A DNA stretch of 29,164 bases from NCBI GenBank assembly GCA_023853785.1, contig JAJIRX010000707.1, positions 1 through 29,164 of the forward strand, written 5' to 3'. This document shows positions 1 through 11,282 of the stretch, piece after piece. The DNA is from Psilocybe azurescens (taxonomy: Eukaryota; Basidiomycota; Agaricomycetes; Agaricales; Agrocybaceae). The position numbers were made by a program, and so were the translations under genes. Under the pieces are notes generated by a model. The model had not been told where the DNA came from. It made no database searches and saw nothing but the letters and a program-made list of their open reading frames with translations. Within the stretch, counting starts at the first letter, position 1, and each line of letters opens with the position of its first letter.

Positions 1-11
1 GCAGACCTGCT

Positions 12-3000
12 CTATACTACAGCTTTTGATGACAATGCCAAATACATCTCTTTGTCAAAGAATTTGTTCAGACGGAAATCAAGACTCAAACTATGACTGT
101 TATTCGCTGTAAGACAATGATTAGCTTTAGCTCCCATCCGCGGAATCAAATCAGCGAGAGCACGAAGTTGATCTAATGGGAGGATGTCCGCCATAGGGCC
201 GCCACCTGCACGTTGCTCCTTTTCAATATATACATTGACGTTGACAGTTCTGGATAAGGACCTCGGAACCTGGCTCCTCTAACTGGAGGCTGAGGAATGA
301 TATCGAAACGTTGTGCATATGTAAGAAATCTGTCGGTGATATCGCGGGAAGGTAGCTTGCAGAGATAGGAACAATGCGAAAAATTAAACGAATATCGACC
401 ACAGCATGTCCTAAGATATATAGAATTAGATGGTTCTTTATAGCTTTAGAATTTTCAAAGTCACCTTTGAGGCCGCTTTGAGGCCATATGTAGTTTGGAT
501 CCATATTTGCAATTGCTGAGTCAAAAACCCATACGCCCGTTTCTCTGATGGTGGAAAGGCATTGATTGTTACATGTGGAAGGATATTGTGGGGATAATGG
601 TACGCAGTAGCTTGAAGGCGAATTTTGTTCCATACCTCCAAACTGGTATAGGGATCACAACCAGCGGCTGCATTGCGCTTGCCTCCGATGCTGTCGATGT
701 GAGCAGTATTGGTGGTCGCAGAGGGTCTCGTTCATGCAGATTAACAACTCGCGTTATATAATCTGCGATTGCCGGACGTAGATCAGGAAGATTGAAGAGC
801 CGGGCAACATCATCGATGCTTGTTCTCTTGTAGCTGGGGTCGCGTGAAAGATGAAAAGCGATTCTTTCTGAGCTCTGATGTGTTCTTAGTGGTGTAGGCG
901 CGTTGATAGATCCCTGCTTCAAGAGATTGGCTCTGTAGAAATAATTGACAAGCCTTCCCGTAGTCGACCCAGCCATGGGTGTAACAGAATTAATAAGCTT
1001 GAGAAGTTCTGAAGTAGTGTTGACGGTGAGTTCGGTGGTTTCGTTGTCGGGATCTGATTCATATTCCAATTCCTCTGACGGGTCACAAAATTTGATTCCT
1101 GCCTCCCGAATAGACGTAGCAAGATCAAACCGGAAAGTTTATCCATTCGATCAAGATGACAACATATCTGAGGCTCGTAGCGCTGATTATTGGCAGCATC
1201 TGCAGGGTCTTTCACGACTTCGATGTGAGCGTGCTCCGTAGTATCTGCCGACCACTGAATTGCAACCCCGTTTAACCGTATGTTGGGAACCACACTCTGT
1301 AAAAACTCGATTTTGGAATGTGCCAATTGTTGATGATAACATTCTTCCACGTTGACCACCAGCAGCTATGATAGCGTCCTTGTGATCATGGAAGCCTTTT
1401 AAGGCGCTCAAAATTTTGGAGCATTCTGCTTCATCGATAATGCGAGACTGAGCGAGGTACCGAAAGTCCATCAGAGAGCGAGGCGTAAACGAAATCGTCG
1501 GAAACTGCTTCAGCTATAAGTGCCACCACGTAGCGCTCAATGTTGATGTTCCCGTCCTGTTACTTGTTTTAAGGCTGATATCCCTTCCTTAAAATGTCGG
1601 TATCCAGTCCGAGGTTGAAGAACTGAAAAGCGAAAGTCCAACTCGGCAGCTCCAACAGCATTGATGCACCATTTGACGTCATGATCCCAGAATTGTTTGT
1701 GCCAATGGTGGAGGGGCTCCGGGGTGAAATATTGAAGGATCAGATAGCGGCCAGTCAAGCCAAAAGGGCGATTCACGCCATTAAGACGATACAATTCGAA
1801 TGACATTTCCTTGAATTTTTCCAATTCCCATGGGTCGTATTTAGCCTCCAGTGCTGCAATGGATTTAAGGGTTGATGCACCGGTTCTTGGTGGATGGCGA
1901 AAGTCGTCCCCAAAATTCTTGTACATTGCCATTGTTACAGACGAAGTGTTCTCCGACTCCTGCAATCAGTGCCGATTCAGGTGTGTCGACAATATATGCA
2001 GCAATAGGGGTGTAGCACCTCCGTGGTTGCCTAACGGATCAGCAAACATCATCCCAATCTCCGCAACCTTCTTGAGGGTCCCAGAACGATATCCAGACAT
2101 TCATGAAACAGCCGATTCTCTAGCATTCCTCGGATAACCGACTTCTTGTGGTGATATATTGGTATTGGAAGAAGGGCAAGGAGAACGAACAAATGGCCTG
2201 AGGCCTTGTTTCGTTCATGTTGATGTTGGCGCAACTGAGGAGTAATGGATGAGCTGCGCGATTTCCTGTCTGGGCTGAGATATGGGTCTTGTCCGAAGAA
2301 ATGATGGCTCCTATGAGGGTACCACCCTCTGGTATCTTTCCTGAGAAGCTCTGGGTGAGACATCGAGATAGCGATAAAATTTATCATTACAGACCTGCAT
2401 ATAATGCGCCGCATCGCCCGACAGCCACTCAGTGTAAACCCGCATTACTTTGGTAGCTGAATCGTACAAACGGAAAGGCTTGTACTGCATATGATCCTGG
2501 AGAAGTGGGCTACTGACGAGAGCTTGCATATTCCACCGAATCTCTATAATATAAAACGACTGCCGCTGCTTTGGTCGGATACGCTGGACTTATTGACCGA
2601 CTTTTCCATGCGGGACCACTAGGCAGAATTTCTGCCCGATTCTTGAGATCTTTTGCCATGGAGAACGAAAGGAACATTTTCTTTACCTGTAAAATCGGAC
2701 ATTAGCGTGTGGTCTGAGTCTGAGGTGCACCGGAGACCTTACCAGCTGTAATTTAATATATTCATCTATGGCCTTCATACTCATGGAGGAGCGTAGGAGA
2801 AAAAGTGCGTGCTCCCATTCATCCCTCGAAGAAAAAGGGTAATAAAGGTTTGTGATCCGTTGGTTTGCATATTTGTCTTTGTCGAACTTCTCCATAAAAG
2901 TGGCATCTCTGCCGTACTGCTTGGAGGCCCCAGGATACTCCACTTTGAAGTATGGGCTAGAGGACTCGGGCAATATTTCGTGGACATCCATATCATTTGA

Positions 3001-3264
3001 ATGATCATTACGGTGGTCGACGTCCATAGAGTTATCTTCAGGTGAGAAGTCTGCTGCGACTACTGAATGAATAGGATTGTCTGTTTCAAGGCCCGTATCC
3101 TGCACAATTGCTTGCGCTTCTGAGGCACTAACTCCGGATCGAAAGTGAATAACATTTTCATAGGCATGACGACGAGACTTTGGCTGATTCATGTGGCTTA
3201 AAAGCCTTGATTCATTCTCGAATGGGGCAGAGCAGCGAGGACAAAGCATCTTGTCAACTAGCAT
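12..3264 (-). pseudogene. Plavaka-type DNA transposase, decayed
   Basis: Reading from 3264 down, the pieces follow the order of agaricomycete Plavaka transposases. An N-terminal zinc-finger-like start (CPRCSAPF ... HMNQP, residues 8-28) is followed by an acidic spacer and YYPFSSRDEWEHALFLL (to 2740). A core piece with RLYDSATKVMRVYTEW lies at 2529-2311. At 1965-1537 are EPLHHWHKQFWDHD and HFKEGISALKQVTGREH. FRYLAQS, FHDHKDAIIAAGG and GVAIQWSADTTEHAHIEV come from pieces between 1471 and 1200. The C-terminal end is DILPLDQLRALADLIPR ... LNKFFDKEMYLAL (194-12). These sit in different frames, with stops between them (for example near 2410, 1970, 1480, 1200 and 430), so it cannot encode one protein, although some breaks could be introns. 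Plavaka elements are cut-and-paste DNA transposons of basidiomycetes. I could not identify terminal inverted repeats, and the left end may lie outside the window. The motif match is strong; the exact number of lesions is not determined. Confidence 0.85.
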
Positions 3265-3689
3265 TGCGGTAGCAGAAATGTTTTTGATGATGTGGATGAG
3301 GGAAACGCGCTTCCTGCTGCATTACAATTATGTTTGGATATAGATGCGTGTGATCCTCGTTCTTCTGAAAGTGGAACAGTCCAGCCATGGTGTAATGCGA
3401 GAAGCACACAAGCCTGGGACATGAATTTTAGGTCGGTGAAATGTAAACTACAAGAAGAGACTCCTAGAAGAAGCAACTTTGGCGTGTTTTTCTGCCTGGG
3501 GAATTGACACGACAAAATTGTGTTGGGCAGAATGATGACTTTCGATGTTCGCGTGTATTCCATCTGGTGCCTCTATCCTGGCACGTTTCGCTCAACTGTA
3601 TTCTTTAAAAGCTACCCATACGATGTCAGTATATTCGATATTGGTCAAGGAAAATAAACATACCATTTCAAAGATTTGTCCATAGATCG
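3265..3689. other. Spacer between the Plavaka and kinesin relics
   Basis: Open frames exist on both strands, but none resembles a known protein or has good splice signals. It probably holds the 5' flank of the Plavaka copy and the decayed 3' end of the kinesin relic. I see no terminal repeat, promoter or RNA gene that I can support. Confidence 0.4.
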
Positions 3690-5466
3690 TACCTGTCGAT
3701 TAACCCACTTTGAATGGGTTGTAACCGAACTTGTAATATCATTTTGCACGTCTTGTATTGAAGCCCTTATCACCTCCTTCGCAGTTGCGGCATTCTTACA
3801 AGACATAATTAGTATAAACCAGTCATCGAAGTTGGAGAACTAGAATTTCATACCTGGACCGCCGCCTTCTCCTTCTCTTCAGTGCCTTTATCCCTGGATG
3901 CTTCAATCTGATTTTGCAGTTCACCATTTGTGGTTGACAGACTATCGTGTAGATCGGACTGTCGTTCATACGTCGATTTCAATAGCTCTCTGACCTCTGC
4001 ATTACGTTGCAATTTACTAATGGATTCCTTCAGAGAGTCGTCGCGCTTTTGCATGAATTCGCCAAGTAGTCCCGAAACACGTTGAAGCAGGTCGTTCTTG
4101 GCTTTATCGGCGTCCTTCCGCTCGTTGACGAGCATCTGAGCCAACAAGACATTCTGACGTTGAAGATGTAGTAATTCCTGCGTGGTCGTAGTTTCTCCCA
4201 ATGTCTGCAGCTCCGTCAGCGCTTTGTTGCTGAGATCTAGTCTTGGGAGGATTGAGTCCAAAAGGGAGGACAAAATTGTCGCCGATTGTTCCAATATTTC
4301 GAGCTGGTCGAAGCCGGCTGATATGGCTTTGCCGGAATGTTGTTCACAATCTGCCACCGTTTTCCCTGACAGGAAGATACGTCAGAATTGAAGGATGAAA
4401 TACGCCTTCTCGAGTTGCTCTTTGAGACCGGATAGCACGGTCACCGACTGCTTCACATTTCTCGATTTGTTGGAATAGATCCTGGGCGCCTTCGAAATGG
4501 GCATTCACCCTTTCCACCTGACTGTATATCGTCTGTTTTTGTGAAGAATGGAAATTTGTTGTGTCGTCTTTGAGGCTGTTTCTCAGTGTCTTCATAAGTT
4601 GACCTAACTCCGCCAGCTTCTTCGCGAGTGCATCTGCGAAGGTGTGAATAAGTTCTTCATTCTCCGAAACAATTTATCTGTTTGAAACTAAGACTTTATT
4701 TTTGCGATCTACAAAAAAATTAAGAGCGACTTCATCAAACAGGATGGTTCTACTCACCTAACTTCTCGAAGACATTTCCAAGATCATGCAGGCTTTCTTC
4801 TGTTACATTTTTTAGCCCTATTGCCACGCCATTGATGCGTTGCCTCCGTCTCTTGATGAGCTTTGCGAATGACGACTTCCTTTTCATTCGTCAGTGACAC
4901 GTAGGAGATCAGCTTCAAGCTGGCATAAGACGTTCTCGGTCTGTTTAAGAATAATTCTGGTCTCGTCCAATTCTTCTTCTCTGGACTTGAGTAGGGCTAT
5001 ACTCTGGTCATACTGTCGCGGACGGCTCCCATCTGGTTCCCGATGACCGTTACTTGTTTCTTCGCTTCCACCTGCTTCCCTCAGTTCCGATTCGGCAACG
5101 CTGCTTGCAGTGTTCCTCGGAAAACCATATGCCGTTTTTCTGCGAGCAGCAAGGAGATCAGCTTCGAGCTGTTCGATCTCAACGATGTGATCCCTTCAGA
5201 AAGCGAATTACGGCGTCATGCGTTGATTAATCTCAGGTTTCTTCCGGATGGATTTTGCGCGGAGGGCGTATTCGAGTGTGGAGAGCGTTTCTTCGATATT
5301 AAGGCTAGCTGGAGATATTGTGGCGATGATGCAGGTCTTTGTTCGTCCTCTCAGAGAGTCTTGCAGAAGCCTGGTCAGTTTCGATTCACTGGGTAGATAG
5401 GGTACCAATAAGCATATCATCAGAATACAATGCAACCATTGGTGTGTGACTCACCGGTAGAGTACA

Positions 5467-6194
5467 GTTCTTGCCTTCCTTTGGGCCGTCGATATCTACA
5501 ATGACCGTTTGTTCTCCGTCTATTTCTCGTTGAGACCGAACTCAGTAGCGCAATACGATTTGAATGCGTCTCTGCATCTCGATCTCCTTGTCGTTTGAAT
5601 ATTCTAACGGGGCCTATGTATCTGAAGCAATTCTCTATAAAGAGGAAGAAGGCGGTCGGGACATGATAGATCGTGGCCGCTGTAGTTGTTGAGGTGGAGG
5701 CATCGGGTTGAGATTGTTGTTAATTCTTGTGCGAGTGGAGACCGGACGGCGAGCGGTCATGTCGAAATCGGGTCCCGAAGCTCCTCGTTGTAGAGTTCAA
5801 TATAGGATATTATCGCTATACAGTCCGTATATACTTTTTCGAGCTCATGAAACAGACGAAATAATGACACGGGAATGATTCCTACCGTGAGAGCAGGGCC
5901 ATCCACTGGGGAGGGGGCCAAATCGCCTTGCATAATATACCTGTGGGGAAAGTTGAACGGGTGACAATATCGGACAATGTATAACATACATTTTTCCTGT
6001 TCCTGTTTACCCGTATTCGCAAATACGGCGGAATTATATCCTTCAATAATCTCCTTTACCATAGGTGCAATAACGTCGTGAAATATCATGCTTTGATTAG
6101 CTTCTGGACCAAAATCGATATCATAAGGAAATGTTCGTGTGGGTGCTCGGGTGTGCATTCCCGGACTCGAATTCGGTTTTAATATCTGGATGGT
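5467..6194 (-). repeat. Kinesin tandem repeat, copy A (about 728 bp)
   Basis: Direct repeat unit covering, in gene sense, the motor from the ILKPNSSPG region through the P-loop to ELYNEELRDPI, then a second N-terminal lead up to DIDGPKEGK. Relative to copy B it has a 2-nt insertion next to the P-loop (after TTTGCG), a few indels around 5630-5760, and the same TAA in the P-loop (6007-6009). The unit joins directly onto the end of the motor, skipping the centre of the domain. Confidence 0.85.
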
Positions 6195-6927
6195 CAGTTC
6201 TTTGCCTTCCTTTGGGCCGTCGATATCTACAATGACCGTTTGTTCTTCGTCTATTTCTCGTTGAGACCGAACTTCGGTAGCGCAATACGATTTGAACGTG
6301 TGTCTCTGCATCTTGATCTCCTTGTCGTTTCCCGAATATTCCAACGGGGGCCTATGTATCTGAAGCAATTCTCTGTAAAGAGAAAGAAGGCGGTCGGGAC
6401 ATGATAGATCGTGGCCGCTGTAGTTGTTGAGGTGGAGGCATCGGGTTGAGATTGTTGTTAATTCTTGTGCGAGTGGAGACCGGACGGCGAGCGGTCATGT
6501 CAATCGGGTCCCGAAGCTCTTCGTTGTAGAGTTCGATATAGGATATTATCACTATACAGTCCGTATATACTTTTTCGAGCTCATGAAACAGACGAAATAA
6601 GACACAGGGAATGATTCCTACCGTGAGAGCAGGGCCGTCCACTGAGATGGGGACCAAATCGTCTGGGATGGTGAATCTGTGGGGAGGTTCAAAGAGTGAG
6701 AATATCAGACAAGTGTATCACGTACTTTTTCCCGTTCCTGTTTACCCGTACGCAAATACGGTAGAATTATATCCTTCAATAATCTCCTTTACCATAGGTG
6801 CAATAACGTCGTGAAATATCATGCTTTGATTAGCTTCTGGACCAAAATCGATATCATAAGGAAATGTTCGTGTGGGTGCTCGGGTGTGCATTCCCGGACT
6901 CGGGTTCGGTTTTAATATCTGGACGGT
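6195..6927 (-). repeat. Kinesin tandem repeat, copy B (about 733 bp)
   Basis: Second direct copy, nearly identical to copy A over its whole length. The P-loop is in frame except that the Q codon reads TAA (6742-6744). The intron after the P-loop (GTACGT...CCCACAG) is present at the same place. The MQGDL segment that follows in copy A is altered here. Confidence 0.85.
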
Positions 6928-7230
6928 CAGTTCTTTGCCTTCCTTTGGGCCGTCGATATCTACAATAAATGTCTATTTTTCATCTATTTCTCGTTCAGAT
7001 CGAGCTCGGTAGCGCAATGTGACTTGAATGTGTGTCTCCGTGTCTTGATTTCCTTGTTGTTTCCCAGATGTTCCAGCAGAGTCCCGTGTGTCCAAAGCGA
7101 CTCCCTGTGAAGAAAAAGATGGCGGCCGGGACAGATCTTGACCGCTGTAGTTGTTGAGGTGGAAGCATAAGGTCGAGAGTTAATTGATATGCTGATTCTG
7201 TACAAACGGAGACTGGACGATGAGCTACCG
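6928..7230 (-). repeat. Kinesin tandem repeat, copy C (partial, diverged)
   Basis: Holds only the N-terminal lead part of the unit (the LPPQQLQRSRS, RPPSF-like and KEGKEL regions). It is clearly more diverged from A and B than they are from each other. It is the outermost copy in gene sense and may be the original 5' end of the gene, with A and B arising by a later duplication. The reading frame is broken. Confidence 0.75.
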
Positions 7231-7233
7231 AAA

Positions 7234-7645
7234 ATGACACGAATTTATCAAATAATGCACCGAGCGTCACGTATAGAGAAAAGCGATGTCGCATATTTAA
7301 GAAAAACGGTGAGTCGTTCGAGATGCTTCTCAACCACCACCTTCAAAGTCGGGTCGGCAGCCCAACGGTGTGACCTTGTGGCAGTTCGGAGCTCTTGGGA
7401 CCTGCTACTGTATGTCAGTGCTTATTCAACGTATATTCTTCACTAACCGTGTCTTTGTAGCTCTTTACGCTATGCAACTCTCGATTCGATTCCACAAACA
7501 CTACTTCCCGCGCAATCACGAGCGAACGCATATCGTCGATCTCATCGCAAAGTGGGCCCCGAATATCGTCGACGACATCGAGAAGGCAGCGCAGAAGAAC
7601 CGCAAGGTCGCCGCCCGATGTAATGGAGGGGGTGTATGGTCATAA
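7234..7645 (+). CDS. Small spliced protein of unknown function
   Basis: Inferred three-exon model: exon 1 7234-7308 (start MTRIYQIMHRASRIEK), intron 7309-7360 (GTGAGT...GGCAG), exon 2 7361-7409 (PNGVTLWQFGALGTCY), intron 7410-7460 (GTATGT, branch CACTAAC, end TTTGTAG), exon 3 7461-7645 (ends ARCNGGGVWS, TAA). The frame is open across both joins and gives roughly 100 residues. There is a short hydrophobic stretch near LWQFGALGTCY and a basic, helical C-terminal half (HYFPRNHERTHIVDLIAKW, DDIEKAAQKNRK). The protein is unrecognised; a small membrane-associated, perhaps mitochondrial, protein is a guess from composition only. The first exon abuts and partly overlaps the outermost kinesin repeat on the other strand, so the 5' end may be displaced. 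A further intron (about 7631-7681) could extend the frame to 7895. Confidence 0.5.
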
Positions 7646-8393
7646 CGTGAGTCTCCCGTGTCCGTTTCTTTGTCCTTCAGCGCTAATTCCGGCTCATAGT
7701 TCGATTTTTCACAAGTCCACAAAGGTTTCCAGCGACGATTCACATAACGTTGATCACTATAAGCTGCAGCGTCTTGACTCGACCGGCTACTACGTTGGTG
7801 GCGCTCATCTCTTCGAAGACAAAGCGGCAACCTTTCAAAGCCGACAGTTAGATGGGCGATCATCGAAGTATATGAGAGGAAAAAACCTATCTTGAATAGT
7901 TGGGTGCACGTTATGGAGATCAACGTGCAGAACGAACAGGTGGCAGAGTGATTTGAAGCGATTTTTGTAACTTGTATATATATATTGCGCATTTTCTTGT
8001 ACACAGTCCATCGTTTTGAAGATTTGTAGTCACTGTATATTAGGCACATCCAATAAATAAGCGATTAACGAAAAAATGAGGGACTCACAATACCAGTGAG
8101 CAAATTTACTCGTTCAATGACTTTCGCGAACATTTCCAACATCCAAAACGATAGGTAAGTGGGAGTGTCACGAACATGAAAATAGATAATTGACCTTTAA
8201 TTGCGAGGGACGTGACCTGATAGTTCGCTCGCATGAGGAATAGTTTCCACGAAGTCCACGCCCAATACATTACCATAGGACCAGGAGGCTCGGCATCGAA
8301 TGATTGGAGGTACATGGGTTTGCTATGCTCAAGAGGCTCACAATGTTAAACCTTGAAACATAGGCCACTACGCAGAGCAAGAAGAATTCAACA
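7646..8393. other. Gene-poor stretch, possible 3' end of the small gene
   Basis: A plausible intron-like segment (GTGAGTCTCC...CCTTCAG, ending near 7681) precedes an open plus-strand frame to 7895, so this may hold an alternative last exon. A T/A-rich tract (TATATATATA, about 7976-7985) follows. A short minus-strand frame at 8106-8315 resembles nothing I know. Confidence 0.3.
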
Positions 8394-11282
8394 TTAATCT
8401 ATGGACAAACAAAATAATATGATAAGCAAGATGGAGTGAAATGGCCGGCAATGACAGACAGCGACAGACAATTTCGAAGACGAGAGGTGAACAAGATTAC
8501 AAGGAAGATAGACGAAAAAGTCGGTCGGGAGATGGAACAAGATGCATGTCGGTCCTTGTGTACACGCAAAGATGTCCAGTCTATCCAGGCACTTGCACAG
8601 GCAGATGTTTGTCGATAAAAAGCTTGGCGCTTTGCATTGTTCGGCGATAAGTTGCCTGTACAGCTTATTCCCTCTGAGCTTTCTTTTCCATTCGGTGACG
8701 GTGTAAGGTTGAGCACCCTTGTAAATGTCTTGCAAATGTTCCAAAAAATTGTTCATTGCGTTCAGTCCATCCCGGACAGTTGTATGCGTTATATGAGGAC
8801 CAAATGGCAGCTGGAGGAAACCAGGATTTGACAGTGATTTGCTCCGGCAGATCTGTTCAGACATGTTAGTGGGAAACCGTTTGGTTGTAATGGTAATTTA
8901 CCAGTATACATAGAATACGTTCCGCATATTGCTGCCAGCTTCGTTTGCAGTTAGCTCGTCGTCACAATATGAGTATCCATTAGAAACAGCAGTAGACACG
9001 AATCCGATCTGGTATTGCATAATTTTGACAGAGGGTCCCTGCAGTGTTGCGTCGAGGCTCGCGTATTGCCTAGCAATCCGAGAAATTATCCCCCATCAAC
9101 AGTGCTGCACGGCCGTGAGGCTGGCTGATGACTTCTTTGCACTGCGACATGGCAGCCTCAAAGTCCTCGAGAGTAAAAATGTAACCCGCTTTCGCGAAAG
9201 GATGTGGGTGCGTAAGGCTCTTTTACAGTGAAAACACGTGCTCTCACTTCCAAGGGGCACCAGAGTGCGGAATGGGATACATTCTCGCAGGAGACAACGA
9301 GAGACAGTCTGTATGGTATGTGCCGAATGAGATAAAATTAGACGACATACATACAGAGCGATCTCAGGGGACTGCACTCCGAGCATCCAGTCTGACGCTA
9401 TTGTCTGAGGCTTACTGAACACAAATAAATTATCGGATGGCCTATCGATAAGATTGAAATCTTGCAAATGACTGAGGGACAGATGATTTGTGTCGTTAAG
9501 ATCCCAGAGCTCCGTCGGTATTTGTGAATCAATTTTTGCCACCATGGCAGAAAAAATCTCTGTATAGCTGCACGGTCGGCCTGTCCCAATTCCTCATCTT
9601 TGCCACCTTGCAGGAATCCAAAGCCCCGAGATACTGTGCGCCAATCATATGTCGACGCTTGTGTCGTACTGACAGTGGACAGTGGCGGTACATATCCATA
9701 CCCATATTTCAGGGATAGGATAGCGTCTTGCGGTTTCTGACCAGTTTCCCTCATGGATGGCAATAGCTCGGGCGTCTTCGTCTTCTGTAACGGCGCAGAA
9801 GGTTTTATACGAGCATGGCAGTCTCTGTCGTAGTTTTCGTCACTGTTCCAATCATCATCTTTATAATCCACATACACAGGAAACTGAGTGAAGGAAGTAG
9901 ACGGCATTTGGCAAGGTGAATAGAGAACATCGCCATCGTCATAGTCAGCAAGGTTGGGATCGCCGTAATCGATATCATCATCCATGTCGCCACCCTCAGC
10001 TAACTCAAGCGGCGGTGTGAAGTCCCTACAAAGATCCCATTCGTTGTTGAGAGCGTCGTAAACCCTGTGAGATTTGGTATAACAGCCATGTACGGCCTGC
10101 TGGTTGGCGCTGTTGACACGGACTCGCATGTAAAGCTTTTTCCTCTAGAAGAACGAATCGTCTTCCATTCGTACATTGTGGTATCAACGAGAGGAGGACG
10201 AGCACCCTGTTCCAGCAAGATTTGACAAGTAGAAGGATCCTCCAAAGCCAAGATCTCGGCATTGCGTTTTGTTCTTTTGTCGAAAAATGTTTTCCAGTCC
10301 TGGTATAGTGCGCCCTTCTCCTCTTCGTTTAACCACCCAATCATGTTACGCATGGGCAAATTGGAGGCAACACGAGCAGCCTCTTCTTCTTTTGATGTAC
10401 GCTCAGCAATCAAGAGCTCAAGCTTGTCTTGAGCCAACAACGGATCCTGGAAAGGTCTATTGCCATGGTTAGCTTCACGCACGAACTTGCGGCTCACGTG
10501 TCAGAAAAACAAAGGACGTCGCGTATTTGATATCCAGTAAGTGCATGCTAATATCTTGGGGACTCTCTTTCCGCCAGAGGTAAGAATTCATAATTAAAGC
10601 GCCCAATGCGAAATCGCGGTCCTGGAAAATGGCATCTAAAGCTCGTTTAACCATCTGTTCCGGCAGCTGAAGGTGCCTCAAAGAACCATCGCGATGAACA
10701 GCTTCTTCCTCAGCTATTGTCCAAGGGTAGTATACTGGAATGTGATGATCCAAAAGAAATCAATAGACGGCCGTAGTTTATCTGTCTCAGTCCATCGTAA
10801 TACAACACCCGCACGAGGGGTTTTGGCATCAAAAGTATTGACAGTCGAGGTGCTTAGCCCGTCTAACCATGCCAGAGAGATTTTGGGGTCCTTTGCGAGT
10901 TTCATGTACCAGGAAGGATATGGACAGTTCTCGTCTTGCGGCATACTGGGGCGTTTTATAATTCTCGGGAAGCGATGCTTGGGCCAGGATGTAAGATAGA
11001 AGACCCATCCAGATAGCAAACCAGTCCCGCGCCAACTTGCTCATCTTTCCAGAAATCGCAGCTGATTTATGCGACTTTGAATAGTTGAACAAAGATGGGG
11101 GAGGAGGCGTTGTACCGCTGGATGTTGTACGCCATTCGGAGTCTATGTACAGCTTCCACCAAGCGGGTTTCTGCCTCTTCCCACTTCATGCAGCTGTCCT
11201 CATCCATCTCGTATCGATAACCATCGCCTCCCAAGGCGGTAGTTTCCTTGGTATGTGGAATCCAGCATAAGTCTTGGAACGG
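8394..11282 (-). pseudogene. Agaricomycete hypothetical protein gene, decayed and split by the retrotransposon
   Basis: The pieces, in order from 11282 down, match a widespread mushroom protein family of unknown function. They are FQDLCWIPHTKETT; YPSWYMKLAKDPKISLAWLD and PRAGVVLRWTETDKLRPSID (about 10925-10765); HHIPVYYPWT (10750); DWKTFFDKRTKRNAEILALE (10310-10250); RVYDALNNEWDLCRDF followed by an Asp-rich tract (10060-9860); YGYVPPL and YDWRTVSRGFGFLQG (9710-9600); IPTELWDLNDTNHLSLSH and IPFRTLVPLG (9520-9250); RAALLMGDN; and YTVTEWKRKLRGNKLYRQLI (near 8700), with the last recognisable homology near 8610. At least five 1-nt frame changes (for example near 10750, 10500, 10130, 9540 and 9200) and in-frame stops break it. 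The upper edge is the exact insertion point of the LTR element, and the coding start lies beyond it at 28622. The family assignment is from memory of its motifs; its role is unknown. Confidence 0.7.
11279..11282. repeat. Target-site duplication ACGG, left copy
   Basis: ACGG directly before the LTR, repeated at 28556-28559 after the other LTR. It would be 5 bp (AACGG) if the terminal A of the right LTR belonged to the duplication, but the polypurine tract junction argues for TG...CA ends and therefore 4 bp. Confidence 0.8.

Larger units (their letters stand above)
3690..7230 (-). pseudogene. Kinesin-5 (BimC/Eg5-type) motor, rearranged pseudogene
   Basis: Kinesin-5 is the tetrameric plus-end motor that slides spindle microtubules apart. 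In the minus direction one sees an N-terminal lead (MTARRPVSTRT), a first half of the motor (DIDFGPEANQSMIFHDVIAP, GYNSAVFA, then TVGIIP...LFRLFHELEK and ISYIELYNEELRDPI), the end of the motor ([40 protein letters not shown], 5400-5210), and then long coiled-coil stalk pieces (5170-4830, 4595-4344, 4357-3848, 3800-3690). The stretch normally holding switch I (SSRSH) and switch II (DLAGSE) is absent. The first half of the motor is tandemly repeated. The P-loop codon for Q in YGQTGTGK is a TAA stop in both complete copies, and many frames are broken. I did not see a C-terminal BimC box. A conserved intron (GTATGT...CCCCACAG, about 5970-5945) lies just after the P-loop. The gene cannot make a working motor. 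Confidence 0.88.

Noticed and set aside
3258..3563. Minus-strand frame upstream of the Plavaka zinc-finger start
   Set aside because: Composition is not protein-like, and the Plavaka start is adequately placed at 3264.
6742..6744. RIP-type mutation as the cause of the TAA in the kinesin P-loop
   Set aside because: A single CAA to TAA change is compatible with it, but one site is not evidence, and I saw no general C-to-T bias in the region.
8106..8315. Minus-strand frame downstream of the hypothetical gene
   Set aside because: No recognisable motif, and not clearly connected to the neighbouring family. Left as unexplained.
11278..11282. Five-base target duplication AACGG
   Set aside because: It would require the right LTR to end in TTTC, but the polypurine tract junction and the TG...CA rule place the A in the LTR, so ACGG is preferred.
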